Source: Actinomadura parmotrematis (GTDB lineage: Bacteria > Actinomycetota > Actinomycetes > Streptosporangiales > Streptosporangiaceae). Taken from it: a DNA stretch of 64,000 nt. The notes under the pieces were generated by a model. That model searched no databases and was not told the origin of the DNA. It was given only the letters and a program-made list of their open reading frames with translations. Position 1 is the stretch's first letter. Each line of letters begins with the position of its first letter. Of the stretch, positions 54,528 to 62,699 are shown piece after piece. The stretch is taken from contig NZ_JAIBOA010000008.1 of assembly GCF_019458805.1 (NCBI RefSeq), forward strand, positions 62,001 through 126,000, given 5' to 3'. Position numbers and translations under genes: made by a program.

Positions 54528-56135
54528 ATGGCTGCACCTGAAGGCGTCCAGATCACCGGTCCGCTGCACGACCGGTACGACGAGATCCTCACCCCCGAGG
54601 CGCTCGGCCTGCTGGCGACGCTGCAGCGCGAGCTCGGCGGCCGCCGCACGGAGCTGCTGAAGGCGCGCGAGGAGCGGCAGGCGCGGCTGTCGGCGGGCGG
54701 CACCCTGGACTTCCTGCCCGAGACCGCGGGCGTGCGGTCCGACGACACCTGGCGCGTCGCCGCCCCGGGCAAGGGCCTGGAGGACCGGCGCGTCGAGATC
54801 ACCGGGCCGACCGACCGCAAGATGACCATCAACGCCCTGAACTCGGGCGCCAAGGTCTGGCTGGCCGACTTCGAGGACGCCAACACCCCGCTCTGGAACA
54901 ACATGATCGAGGGGCAGCTCAGCCTGCGCGACGCCCTCGACCGCACCATCGACTTCACCGACGAGCGGACCGGCAAGTCCTACGCGCTGAAGGACGACGC
55001 CGAGCTCGCCACCATCGTGGTCCGCCCGCGCGGCTGGCACATGGAGGAGAAGCACCTGCTGGTCGACGGCGAGCCCATGTCGGGGTCGCTGTTCGACTTC
55101 GGCCTCTACCTGTTCCACTCGGGCCGCCGCCAGCTCGACAAGGGCAAGGGTCCCTACTTCTACCTGCCGAAGATGGAGTCGCACCTGGAGGCGCGCCTCT
55201 GGAACGACGCCTTCAACCTGGCGCAGGACGAGCTGGAGATCCCGCGCGGCACGATCCGCGCGACCGTGCTCATCGAGACGATCCCGGCCGCGTTCGAGAT
55301 GGAGGAGATCCTCTACGAGCTGCGCGACCACTCCGCGGGCCTGAACGCCGGCCGCTGGGACTACCTCTTCTCGGTGATCAAGAAGTTCCGGGACCGCGGC
55401 CCCGACTTCATCCTGCCCGAGCGCAACGCGATCACCATGACGGCGCCGTTCATGCGCGCCTACACCGAGCTGCTCGTGCGCACCTGCCACAAGCGCGGCG
55501 CGCACGCGATCGGCGGCATGGCCGCCTTCATCCCCTCGCGCAAGGACGAGGCGGTCAACAAGGCGGCGCTGGAGAAGGTCCGCGCCGACAAGACCCGCGA
55601 GTCCGGCGACGGCTTCGACGGGTCCTGGGTCGCCCACCCCGACCTCGTCCCGGTCTGCCGCGAGGTGTTCGACGGCGTCCTCGGCGACAAGCCGAACCAG
55701 CGCGACCGGCTCCGCGAGGAGGTCCGCGTCTCGGCCGCCGACCTGCTGAACATCAAGGCCACCCCCGGCGACATCACCGAGGCGGGCCTGCGCGGCAACA
55801 TCGACGTCGCGCTCCGCTACCTCGCGACCTGGCTGAACGGCTCGGGCGCGGTCGCCATCCACAACCTGATGGAGGACGCGGCCACCGCGGAGATCTCCCG
55901 CTCCCAGGTCTGGCAGTGGATCTACAACGGCGTCGCCACCAAGGAGGGCCAGAAGATCACCAAGGAGTGGGTGGAGCAGCTCCTGGACGAGGAGCTGGCC
56001 AAGATCCGCACCGAGCTGGGCGACGCCTACAACGCGCCCCGCTACGACCAGGCCGTGACGCTGTTCAAGCAGGTCACGCTGGCCGACGAGTACTCCGAGT
56101 TCCTCACCACCCCGGCCTACGAGACGATGCCGTAG
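54528..56135 (+). CDS. aceB: Malate synthase A
   Basis: Condenses glyoxylate with acetyl-CoA to malate. The 535-residue length is that of isoform A, not the 720-residue G form. Conserved segments include [87 protein letters not shown], and the C-terminal GRRQ-type lid. It lies just before glcDEF, so glycolate oxidation and glyoxylate use sit together. No isocitrate lyase gene is present here. Confidence 0.95.
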   Translation: MAAPEGVQITGPLHDRYDEILTPEALGLLATLQRELGGRRTELLKAREERQARLSAGGTLDFLPETAGVRSDDTWRVAAPGKGLEDRRVEITGPTDRKMTINALNSGAKVWLADFEDANTPLWNNMIEGQLSLRDALDRTIDFTDERTGKSYALKDDAELATIVVRPRGWHMEEKHLLVDGEPMSGSLFDFGLYLFHSGRRQLDKGKGPYFYLPKMESHLEARLWNDAFNLAQDELEIPRGTIRATVLIETIPAAFEMEEILYELRDHSAGLNAGRWDYLFSVIKKFRDRGPDFILPERNAITMTAPFMRAYTELLVRTCHKRGAHAIGGMAAFIPSRKDEAVNKAALEKVRADKTRESGDGFDGSWVAHPDLVPVCREVFDGVLGDKPNQRDRLREEVRVSAADLLNIKATPGDITEAGLRGNIDVALRYLATWLNGSGAVAIHNLMEDAATAEISRSQVWQWIYNGVATKEGQKITKEWVEQLLDEELAKIRTELGDAYNAPRYDQAVTLFKQVTLADEYSEFLTTPAYETMP

Positions 56136-56149
56136 CGCCGCACGGCCGT

Positions 56150-56185
56150 GCCGGCCGCCCGGGAGCAGCCACCCGGGCGGCCGGC
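56150..56185 (+). terminator. Hairpin between aceB and glcD
   Basis: Perfect 14-bp GC stem (56150-56163 with 56172-56185) and eight-base loop, 14 nt after the aceB stop and 43 nt before glcD. It may end or attenuate aceB transcripts; no separate glcD promoter was recognised. Confidence 0.6.
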
Positions 56186-56228
56186 GCACCCCGTGTCCCG
56201 CCCCGCCCCCGCGTGGAAGGGTCAAGGA

Positions 56229-57683
56229 ATGACCGAGGCAGTGTCCGGCCTGGCCGAGCGCTTCACCGCGCTGCTCGGCCCCGGCGGCGTCGTCACCGAC
56301 CCGGTGCGGCTCGCCACCTACGAGTGCGACGGGCTGACCAACCACCGCGCCCGGCCCGCCCTGGTGGTGCTGCCGGACGACGGCGCCCAGATCGCCGAGA
56401 TCGTGCGGGCCTGCGTCGCGGCCGGCGTCCCCTACGTCGCGCGCGGCTCGGGCACCGGCCTGTCGGGCGGGGCGCTGCCGCGCACCGACGGCGTCCTCAT
56501 CGTCACCTCCCGGCTGCGCCGCGTCCTGGAGGTCGACGTCCCGAACCAGCGGGCCGTCGTCGAGCCCGGCGTCATCAACCTGGACGTCTCGCGCGCCGTC
56601 CGCGCGGACGGCTACTACTTCGCGCCCGACCCCTCCAGCCAGCAGATCTGCTCGGTCGGCGGCAACGTCGCCGAGAACTCCGGCGGCGCGCACTGCTTGA
56701 AGTACGGCTTCACCGCCCACCACGTCCTGTCCTGCGAGGTCGTGACCCCCGAAGGCGAGGTCGTGGAGCTGCGCGCGGACGACCCCGGCTACGACCTGCT
56801 CGGGGTGTTCGTCGGCGCCGAGGGCACCCTCGGCATCGCCACCAAGGTCACCGTGAAACTGACCCGGCTGCCCGAGACGGTGCAGACGCTGCTCGCCGCC
56901 TTCGACTCCATCGAGCGCGGCGGCACCGCCGTCTCGGCGATCATCGGGGCGGGGGTGGTGCCCGCCGCGATCGAGATGATGGACGCGCTGTCCATCGAGG
57001 CCGCCGAGGCGTCGGTCGCCTGCGGCTACCCGCCCGGCGCGGGCGCCGTCCTCATCGTCGAGCTGGACGGCCCGGCCGCCGAGGTCGAGCACCAGTTCGC
57101 GCAAATCCGGGCGCTGTGCGAGGAGGCCGGCGCGTTCGAGATCAGGGTCGCCGCCGACGACGCCGCCCGCGCGCTCATCTGGCGCGGCCGCAAGTCGGCG
57201 TTCGCCGCCGTCGGCCGGATCAGCCCCGCCTACCTGGTGCAGGACGGCGTCATCCCGCGCACCGCGCTCCCCCGCGTCCTGGCCCGCATCGACGCCCTGT
57301 CGGCCGAGTCGGGCGTGCGGGTCGCGAACGTCTTCCACGCCGGCGACGGCAACCTGCACCCGCTGGTGCTGTTCGACGACGCCGAGCCCGGCGCCGCCGA
57401 GCGCGCCGAGCAGGTGTCGGGCGCGATCCTCGACCTCTGCATCGAGCACGGCGGCTCGATCACCGGCGAGCACGGCGTCGGCGTCGACAAGGCCCGCTAC
57501 ATGCCGCGCATGTTCACCGCGACCGACCTCGACACCATGCAGATGGTGCGCTGCGGCTTCGACCCGGCGGGCCTCTGCAACCCCGGCAAGATCTATCCGA
57601 CGCCGCGGCTCTGCGGCGAGGCGCCCGGCGTACGCAAGGGCGTGCACCCGCTGGTCGAGCAGGGGAAGGCGGACCTGTTCTGA
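56229..57683 (+). CDS. glcD: Glycolate oxidase FAD subunit GlcD
   Basis: FAD-linked subunit that oxidises glycolate (or D-lactate) to glyoxylate. The 484-residue protein from ATG 56229 has the PCMH-type FAD fold with VARGSGTGLSGGALP, FAPDPSSQQICSVGGNVAENSGGAHCLKYG, VGAEGTLGIATKVTVKL, and the C-terminal NVFHAGDGNLHP and EHGVGVDKARYM segments. GGAAGGG lies upstream. Together with GlcE and GlcF it forms the three-subunit membrane-linked oxidase. Confidence 0.92.
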   Translation: MTEAVSGLAERFTALLGPGGVVTDPVRLATYECDGLTNHRARPALVVLPDDGAQIAEIVRACVAAGVPYVARGSGTGLSGGALPRTDGVLIVTSRLRRVLEVDVPNQRAVVEPGVINLDVSRAVRADGYYFAPDPSSQQICSVGGNVAENSGGAHCLKYGFTAHHVLSCEVVTPEGEVVELRADDPGYDLLGVFVGAEGTLGIATKVTVKLTRLPETVQTLLAAFDSIERGGTAVSAIIGAGVVPAAIEMMDALSIEAAEASVACGYPPGAGAVLIVELDGPAAEVEHQFAQIRALCEEAGAFEIRVAADDAARALIWRGRKSAFAAVGRISPAYLVQDGVIPRTALPRVLARIDALSAESGVRVANVFHAGDGNLHPLVLFDDAEPGAAERAEQVSGAILDLCIEHGGSITGEHGVGVDKARYMPRMFTATDLDTMQMVRCGFDPAGLCNPGKIYPTPRLCGEAPGVRKGVHPLVEQGKADLF

Positions 57684-58819
57684 TGGCGACCGCACGCACC
57701 GCCCTGGAGAAGGTCTGCGGCGACGTCCGCGCGGACGCCGAGCACGGCCTCACCGCCGCGCCGGCGTCCGTGGAGGAGGCCGCCGCCGTCATGCGCGCGG
57801 CCGCCGAGCACGGTCTCGCCGTCCTCCCGCAGGGCGCGGGCACGCGCGCTCATTGGGGGCCGCCGGCCCGGCGCCGCGATCTCGTCCTCGACACCCGGCG
57901 CCTGGACCGGCTGGTCGAGCACGCCGCCGGCGACCTGGTCGTCAAGGCCGAGGCGGGCCTGCCCATGGGCCGCCTCGCCGCCGCGCTCGCCGAGCGCGGG
58001 CAGCGCCTCGCCCTGGACGCCGACCCCGCCTCCACCGTCGGCGGGACGGTCGCGACCGGCGCCGCCGGGCCGCTCCGGCTGCTCTACGGGACGCCGCGCG
58101 ACCTCGTCATCGGCCTCACCCTCGTCCGCGCGGACGGGGAGATCGCCCGGAGCGGCGGCAAGGTCGTCAAGAACGTCGCCGGGTACGACCTCGGGCGGCT
58201 GTTCGCCGGGTCCTACGGCACGCTCGGCCTGATCGTGGAGGCCACCTTCCGGCTCCACCCCCGGCCCGCAGTCAGCGCCTACGTCACCGCCTCCTACACC
58301 GATCCGGACGCCGCCCACGCGGCCGTCCAGGCGGTGCTGCACTCCCCCGTCCACCCGAGCGCCGTCGAGGTCGCGGCGGGCGGCGGCGGCATCGCGGTCG
58401 GCGTCCTCGCCGAGGGCGCCACCGACCGCTCCGGCGCGGTCGCCGCGCTGCTCGGCCCCGGCGCCTCGGCGGACGCGTCCCCGCCCGCGTGGTGGGGGCG
58501 CCGCCCCGGCGGCGGGATCCTCATCGAGGTCACCGGCAGGCCCACCGACCTGCCCCGCCTGCTGCGCGCCGCCCCCGCCCTGGCCTGGTCGGCGTCCGGC
58601 CACGGCTGGACCGCCCTTCCCGAGGACGCCGATCCCGCGCCGCTGCTCGCCGCGCTCCGCGCGATCGGCGGCGCCGTCGTCCGCACCGGTCCCGCCCGCG
58701 TCATGCAGGGCCCGGACGTGTGGGGGCCGCTGCCGGCGCTGCCGCTCATGCGGCGCGTCAAGGACCAGTTCGACCCCGGGCACCGCCTGTCCCCCGGCCG
58801 CTTCGCAGGAGGCATCTGA
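57683..58819 (+). CDS. glcE: Glycolate oxidase FAD-binding subunit GlcE
   Basis: Second FAD-binding subunit, 378 residues. The PCMH fold is clear: VLPQGAGTRAHWG (pyrophosphate loop), LALDADPASTVGGTVATGAAGPLRLLYGTPRDLVIGL and SGGKVVKNVAGYDLGRLFAGSYGTLGLI. It lacks the C-terminal catalytic half found in GlcD, as expected for GlcE. The start overlaps the glcD stop by one base, so translation is coupled. Confidence 0.9.
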   Translation: MATARTALEKVCGDVRADAEHGLTAAPASVEEAAAVMRAAAEHGLAVLPQGAGTRAHWGPPARRRDLVLDTRRLDRLVEHAAGDLVVKAEAGLPMGRLAAALAERGQRLALDADPASTVGGTVATGAAGPLRLLYGTPRDLVIGLTLVRADGEIARSGGKVVKNVAGYDLGRLFAGSYGTLGLIVEATFRLHPRPAVSAYVTASYTDPDAAHAAVQAVLHSPVHPSAVEVAAGGGGIAVGVLAEGATDRSGAVAALLGPGASADASPPAWWGRRPGGGILIEVTGRPTDLPRLLRAAPALAWSASGHGWTALPEDADPAPLLAALRAIGGAVVRTGPARVMQGPDVWGPLPALPLMRRVKDQFDPGHRLSPGRFAGGI

Positions 58820-60135
58820 TGACCGCGCCCGACGAGCCCGCCGCCCCCGCCCCCGCCGTCCCGGAACTGCCGAAGCTGCTGGACGACTGCGTGCACTGCG
58901 GTTTCTGCCTGCCGACCTGCCCCACCTACGTGCTGTGGGGCGAGGAGATGGACTCCCCGCGCGGCCGCATCCACCTGATGCGGCAGCACGCCGAGGGGGC
59001 GCCGCTCGGCGAGGCCATGGTCGGGCACTTCGACGCCTGCCTCGGCTGCATGGCGTGCGTGACGGCCTGCCCCTCGGGCGTCCGGTACGACCGCCTCATC
59101 GAGATCACCCGCGCCGAGGTCGAGCGCGAGCACGACCGGCCGCTGCGCGAGCGCGCGATCCGCGCGGCCGTCTTCGCACTGTTCCCCTACCCGCGCCGCC
59201 TGCGCGCGCTGCGCGGCCCGCTCCGCCTCTACCAGCGCGCCGGCCTCGACCGGCTCGTCCGCCGCAGCGGCCTGCTGGAGCGGCTGTCGCCGTCGCTCGC
59301 CGCCATGGAGCGCCTCGCGCCGGCGCTCGGCCCCGCGCCCCGGCTGCCCGCCCGGGTCGCCGCGCGCGGGGGGCGGCGGGCGACCGTCGGCATGCTGACC
59401 GGCTGCGTCCAGCGCGAGTTCTTCCCCGGCGTGAACGCCGCGACCGCCCGCGTGCTCGCGCTGGAGGGCTGCGACGTGGTGATCCCCCCGTCGCAGGGCT
59501 GCTGCGGCGCGCTGTCGCTGCACTCGGGCCGCGAGGACGAGGCGCGCCGCTTCGCCCGCCGCACGATCGCCGCCTTCGAGGGCGTGGACGCGATCGTGGT
59601 GAACGCCGCGGGCTGCGGGTCGTCGATGAAGGAGTACGGCGCACTGCTCGCCGACGAGCCCGCATGGGCCGAGCGGGCCGCCGCCCTCGCCGGCCGCACC
59701 AGGGACTTCGCCGAGTACCTCGCCGAACTCGGGCCCCGCGCGGAGCGTCGGCCACTTCCGGTCAGCATCGCCTACCACGACGCCTGCCACCTCGCGCACG
59801 CCCAGGGCGTCCGCGCCCAGCCCCGGGCCCTGCTAACCGCCGTCCCCGGCCTGGAGCTCCGGGAGATCGCCGATCCCGACGTGTGCTGCGGCTCGGCCGG
59901 GACCTATAACCTGCTGCGACCTGAGGCCGCCGGGGAACTCGGCGACCGCAAGGCCGCCAACGTGCGCGCGACCGCAGCGGAACTGCTGGTCGCGGCCAAC
60001 CCCGGCTGCTCCATGCAGATCGCCACCGCGCTGCGCCGCCGGGGGGCCGACATCGCCGTCGCGCACACCGCCGAAGTGCTCGACGCGTCCCTCCGCGGGC
60101 TCGATCCCCGGACGCTGCTGGCACGTACAACGTAG
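58819..60135 (+). CDS. glcF: Glycolate oxidase iron-sulfur subunit GlcF
   Basis: Electron-transfer subunit of 438 residues. Two [4Fe-4S] motifs are CVHCGFCLPTCPTY and CLGCMACVTACPSG. Two CCG domains follow with QGCCGALSLHSG and DVCCGSAGTYNLL, typical of GlcF/heterodisulfide-reductase-like proteins. The start overlaps the glcE stop by one base. It is the last gene of glcDEF. Confidence 0.92.
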   Translation: MTAPDEPAAPAPAVPELPKLLDDCVHCGFCLPTCPTYVLWGEEMDSPRGRIHLMRQHAEGAPLGEAMVGHFDACLGCMACVTACPSGVRYDRLIEITRAEVEREHDRPLRERAIRAAVFALFPYPRRLRALRGPLRLYQRAGLDRLVRRSGLLERLSPSLAAMERLAPALGPAPRLPARVAARGGRRATVGMLTGCVQREFFPGVNAATARVLALEGCDVVIPPSQGCCGALSLHSGREDEARRFARRTIAAFEGVDAIVVNAAGCGSSMKEYGALLADEPAWAERAAALAGRTRDFAEYLAELGPRAERRPLPVSIAYHDACHLAHAQGVRAQPRALLTAVPGLELREIADPDVCCGSAGTYNLLRPEAAGELGDRKAANVRATAAELLVAANPGCSMQIATALRRRGADIAVAHTAEVLDASLRGLDPRTLLARTT

Positions 60136-60294
60136 GCGGAACCGGCACAGAGCGCCGATCACCCTTTATGTACGGCACATCACGATGAATACGTTCGTCC
60201 TGTATCGTGGCCACCCCCAACCGCCGGTGAGCGCTCGCTGACAGGACGCGTCCGCCGCGCCAGCGGAAGGCCCGAGGGAACACGGGGAACGAAC

Positions 60295-61014
60295 ATGTCC
60301 AACCACCACCGATCCGCCGGACGCCGCCGCCGCAAGCAGGGCGGCGCGGGCCGGCTCGGCCTCGCCGGCGCGCTCGCCGGCGCCGTCGGGATCGCGGCGG
60401 TCGCCGGCGCCATCGTCGTGCTGCGCCCCGACTCCCAGGACGGCGGCGACCGGTCCGCGCTCGCCGGGCAGGGCGACGCGTCCACGTCCGCGAACGCGCC
60501 CGGCGCGACGCAGGCGCCGAAGAGCGGCACGCCGCTGTCGTTCAACACGCCCGAGGGCTACGGGTACACGCTGGCGGCGGTGAAGGCCGGCACCGACCCG
60601 CACCCGCTGAAGACCAGCAAGGCGTCCCCCGCGGGCGACACCTTCGCCTACGTCGACTACGTCCTCACCAACACCTTGAAGCGGCCCGTCCCGCTGGAGT
60701 ACCCCGGCGACCTGTTCGTCCCCGCCTCCGAGGTCCCCGCGGCCGCGCGGTCGCGGTGCATGCCGCAGCCCGGCACCCCCGCGCAGATGTGCACGCTGCC
60801 GAACCACAGCAAGGTCACCGCGCGGATCGGCGGCGCCAAGGCGCCGTTCGACCAGGACGGCGACACGATGATGCCCGCGGGCGCGTCCTACATCGTCCGC
60901 GTGGCCACCGACCTGCCCGTCAAGGACTCGCTGCAGGACGGGGACGTCCGCCTGTACGTGTGGGACGCCCGCTACGTCAGCGACCGCAAGGCCGTGCGGC
61001 TCGACCTTCCCTAG
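60295..61014 (+). CDS. Membrane-anchored secreted protein of unknown function
   Basis: A 239-residue protein with a basic cytosolic start (HHRSAGRRRRKQGG), one helix (21-43), then a Ser/Thr-rich linker and a beta-rich extracytosolic domain (from about 78). Two cysteines (SRCMPQPGTPAQMC) probably form a disulphide. The fold recalls DUF4352/telokin-like beta sandwiches, but this is weak. Its 3' end overlaps the binding-protein gene tail-to-tail by 4 bp (CTAG). Confidence 0.7.
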   Translation: MSNHHRSAGRRRRKQGGAGRLGLAGALAGAVGIAAVAGAIVVLRPDSQDGGDRSALAGQGDASTSANAPGATQAPKSGTPLSFNTPEGYGYTLAAVKAGTDPHPLKTSKASPAGDTFAYVDYVLTNTLKRPVPLEYPGDLFVPASEVPAAARSRCMPQPGTPAQMCTLPNHSKVTARIGGAKAPFDQDGDTMMPAGASYIVRVATDLPVKDSLQDGDVRLYVWDARYVSDRKAVRLDLP

Positions 61015-62699
61015 GGGGCGCCGGGCGCCGGTCCGGTGAAGCCGATGTCCTCGTAGGCGGGCTCGGAGAAACCGCCGGCGCCGAGGTTGGCGAGGCCCGC
61101 GCGCGTCGCCACGATCTGCGGCCGCTGGTAGAGCGGCAGCACCGTGGCCTCCTGCCAGATGAGCCGGTCGGCGGCGTTGACGAGCGTGCGGGCGCGGACG
61201 GGGTCCACCTCCCCGATCGCGCGGTCCATCGCCTTGTCGATGGCGTCGCTCCCGGCCCGCGCGTAGTTCTGCTGGATGCGGTCGCCGCGCGGCTTCACGA
61301 AGACCGACCGCAGCGGCGACAGCGGGAACGAGGTGCCGAGCCAGGAGAACGGCACGATGTCGAAGTCGCCCGGCGTGACGTACCGGTCGAACAGGTCGTC
61401 GGTCGGGACGGGCTTGATGTCCACCCGGATCCCGATCCGCTCCAGCAGCGCGCGGGTGAGCTCGCCCTCCTGCCGGCTGCCCGGGACGCCCGAGGGGACG
61501 ACGAACCGCAGCGCGAGGACCCTGCCGCCGCGCGCCCGGTACCGGCCGTGCCGGGCCCAGCCCGCCGCGTCCAGCAGCCGCGACGCCGCCGCCGGGTCGT
61601 AGCGGCCGAGCCCGCCGGAGTTGTCGGCGTAGCCCTCCTGGGTGTTGACGAAGAAGTGGTTGCCGAGGGTCTGCGCGGGCCAGCCGAGGTCGGCGAGGTC
61701 GGAGCGGGCGATGACGCGCCGGTCGATGCCGAGCATGACGGCGCGGCGGACGCGCGGGTCCGCCAGGACGGGCCCGGCGGCGTTCAGCGTGAAGTGCCGC
61801 CAGTCCGGGCCGCCCGCGCGGTGGATCACCGCGCCGCGCACGCCCTCGGCGCGGCGCAGCGCGCCCGCGTCGGTGCCGATGTCCATGAGGTCGACCTCGC
61901 CGTTGGCGAAGGCGCCCGGCATCGCGCTCGTGTCCATGGCGCGGAACACGATCCGGTCGAGCTTGGCGGGCCGCCCCCACCACGCCGGGTCGCGCACCAG
62001 CGTGACGGTCTTGGCGACCTGGTCGACCGGGCCCGCCCGGAACGGGCCGGCGGTGACCGGCAGCCGGTTCAGCCAGCCGGCGTTGAAGACCCGCGGGTCG
62101 GCGTTGGTGGACGCCGGGTACAGGGGGCTGAACAGGCTGCGCCAGTCGGCGTAGGGGCGGGCGAAGGTCACCTTCACCTCGTCGCGGCGGCCCGGCGCGA
62201 CCCGCAGGACCTGCCGGTAGCCGGTGACGGTGGCGACCTGGAAGCGCGGGTCGCGGCCGGACAGGGCGCGGGCCTGCGCGGCGAAGTCGCGGTAGCCGAT
62301 CGGGCGGCCGTCCGACCAGCGCGCCCGCGGGTTGAGGCGGTAGGTGACGACCTGGCGGGGCCGCGCCGCGGTGACCCGCGCGGACGTCACGTACTCGGGC
62401 ACCGGGTGCGGGACGCCCGTGGCGTCGGCGCGCATGAGGAACGGCAGGGCGCCCTGCACGACCAGGTCGACGACGCCCTTGCTGCCGTTGACGTGGTCGA
62501 AGTTCCACTGGGCGGGGAACTCCGGCAGCGGCCAGCGCAGCGTGCCGCCGGCGCGGACGCGGTCGCGGGGCGCGGCGTCCACGTCGCTGGCGGGCACGCG
62601 GCCGGTGGCGGGCGCGGCGGCCGGGTCGCCGGCGCGGCAGCCCGCCGGGCCCGCGGCGAGCGCCGCGCACGCCAGCGGCGCGACCAGGCGGCGCCTCAC
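61011..62699 (-). CDS. Peptide/nickel-type ABC transporter binding lipoprotein
   Basis: Family 5 (DppA/OppA) solute-binding protein of 562 residues from the GTG that overlaps the ATPase stop. The signal has lipobox GPAGC near residue 20. Landmarks: VTYRLNPRARWSDGRPI, YPASTNADPRV, and the C-terminal LIWQEATVLPLYQRPQIVATR. Substrate could be an oligopeptide, nickel chelate or siderophore-like ligand. Downstream of the fused ATPase gene. Confidence 0.88.
   Translation of the reverse strand: MRRRLVAPLACAALAAGPAGCRAGDPAAAPATGRVPASDVDAAPRDRVRAGGTLRWPLPEFPAQWNFDHVNGSKGVVDLVVQGALPFLMRADATGVPHPVPEYVTSARVTAARPRQVVTYRLNPRARWSDGRPIGYRDFAAQARALSGRDPRFQVATVTGYRQVLRVAPGRRDEVKVTFARPYADWRSLFSPLYPASTNADPRVFNAGWLNRLPVTAGPFRAGPVDQVAKTVTLVRDPAWWGRPAKLDRIVFRAMDTSAMPGAFANGEVDLMDIGTDAGALRRAEGVRGAVIHRAGGPDWRHFTLNAAGPVLADPRVRRAVMLGIDRRVIARSDLADLGWPAQTLGNHFFVNTQEGYADNSGGLGRYDPAAASRLLDAAGWARHGRYRARGGRVLALRFVVPSGVPGSRQEGELTRALLERIGIRVDIKPVPTDDLFDRYVTPGDFDIVPFSWLGTSFPLSPLRSVFVKPRGDRIQQNYARAGSDAIDKAMDRAIGEVDPVRARTLVNAADRLIWQEATVLPLYQRPQIVATRAGLANLGAGGFSEPAYEDIGFTGPAPGAP

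Noticed and set aside
54381..57695. A 1104-codon open frame on the minus strand opposite aceB and glcD
   Set aside because: Open only because of GC-biased third positions; composition matches antisense shadow and no family is seen.
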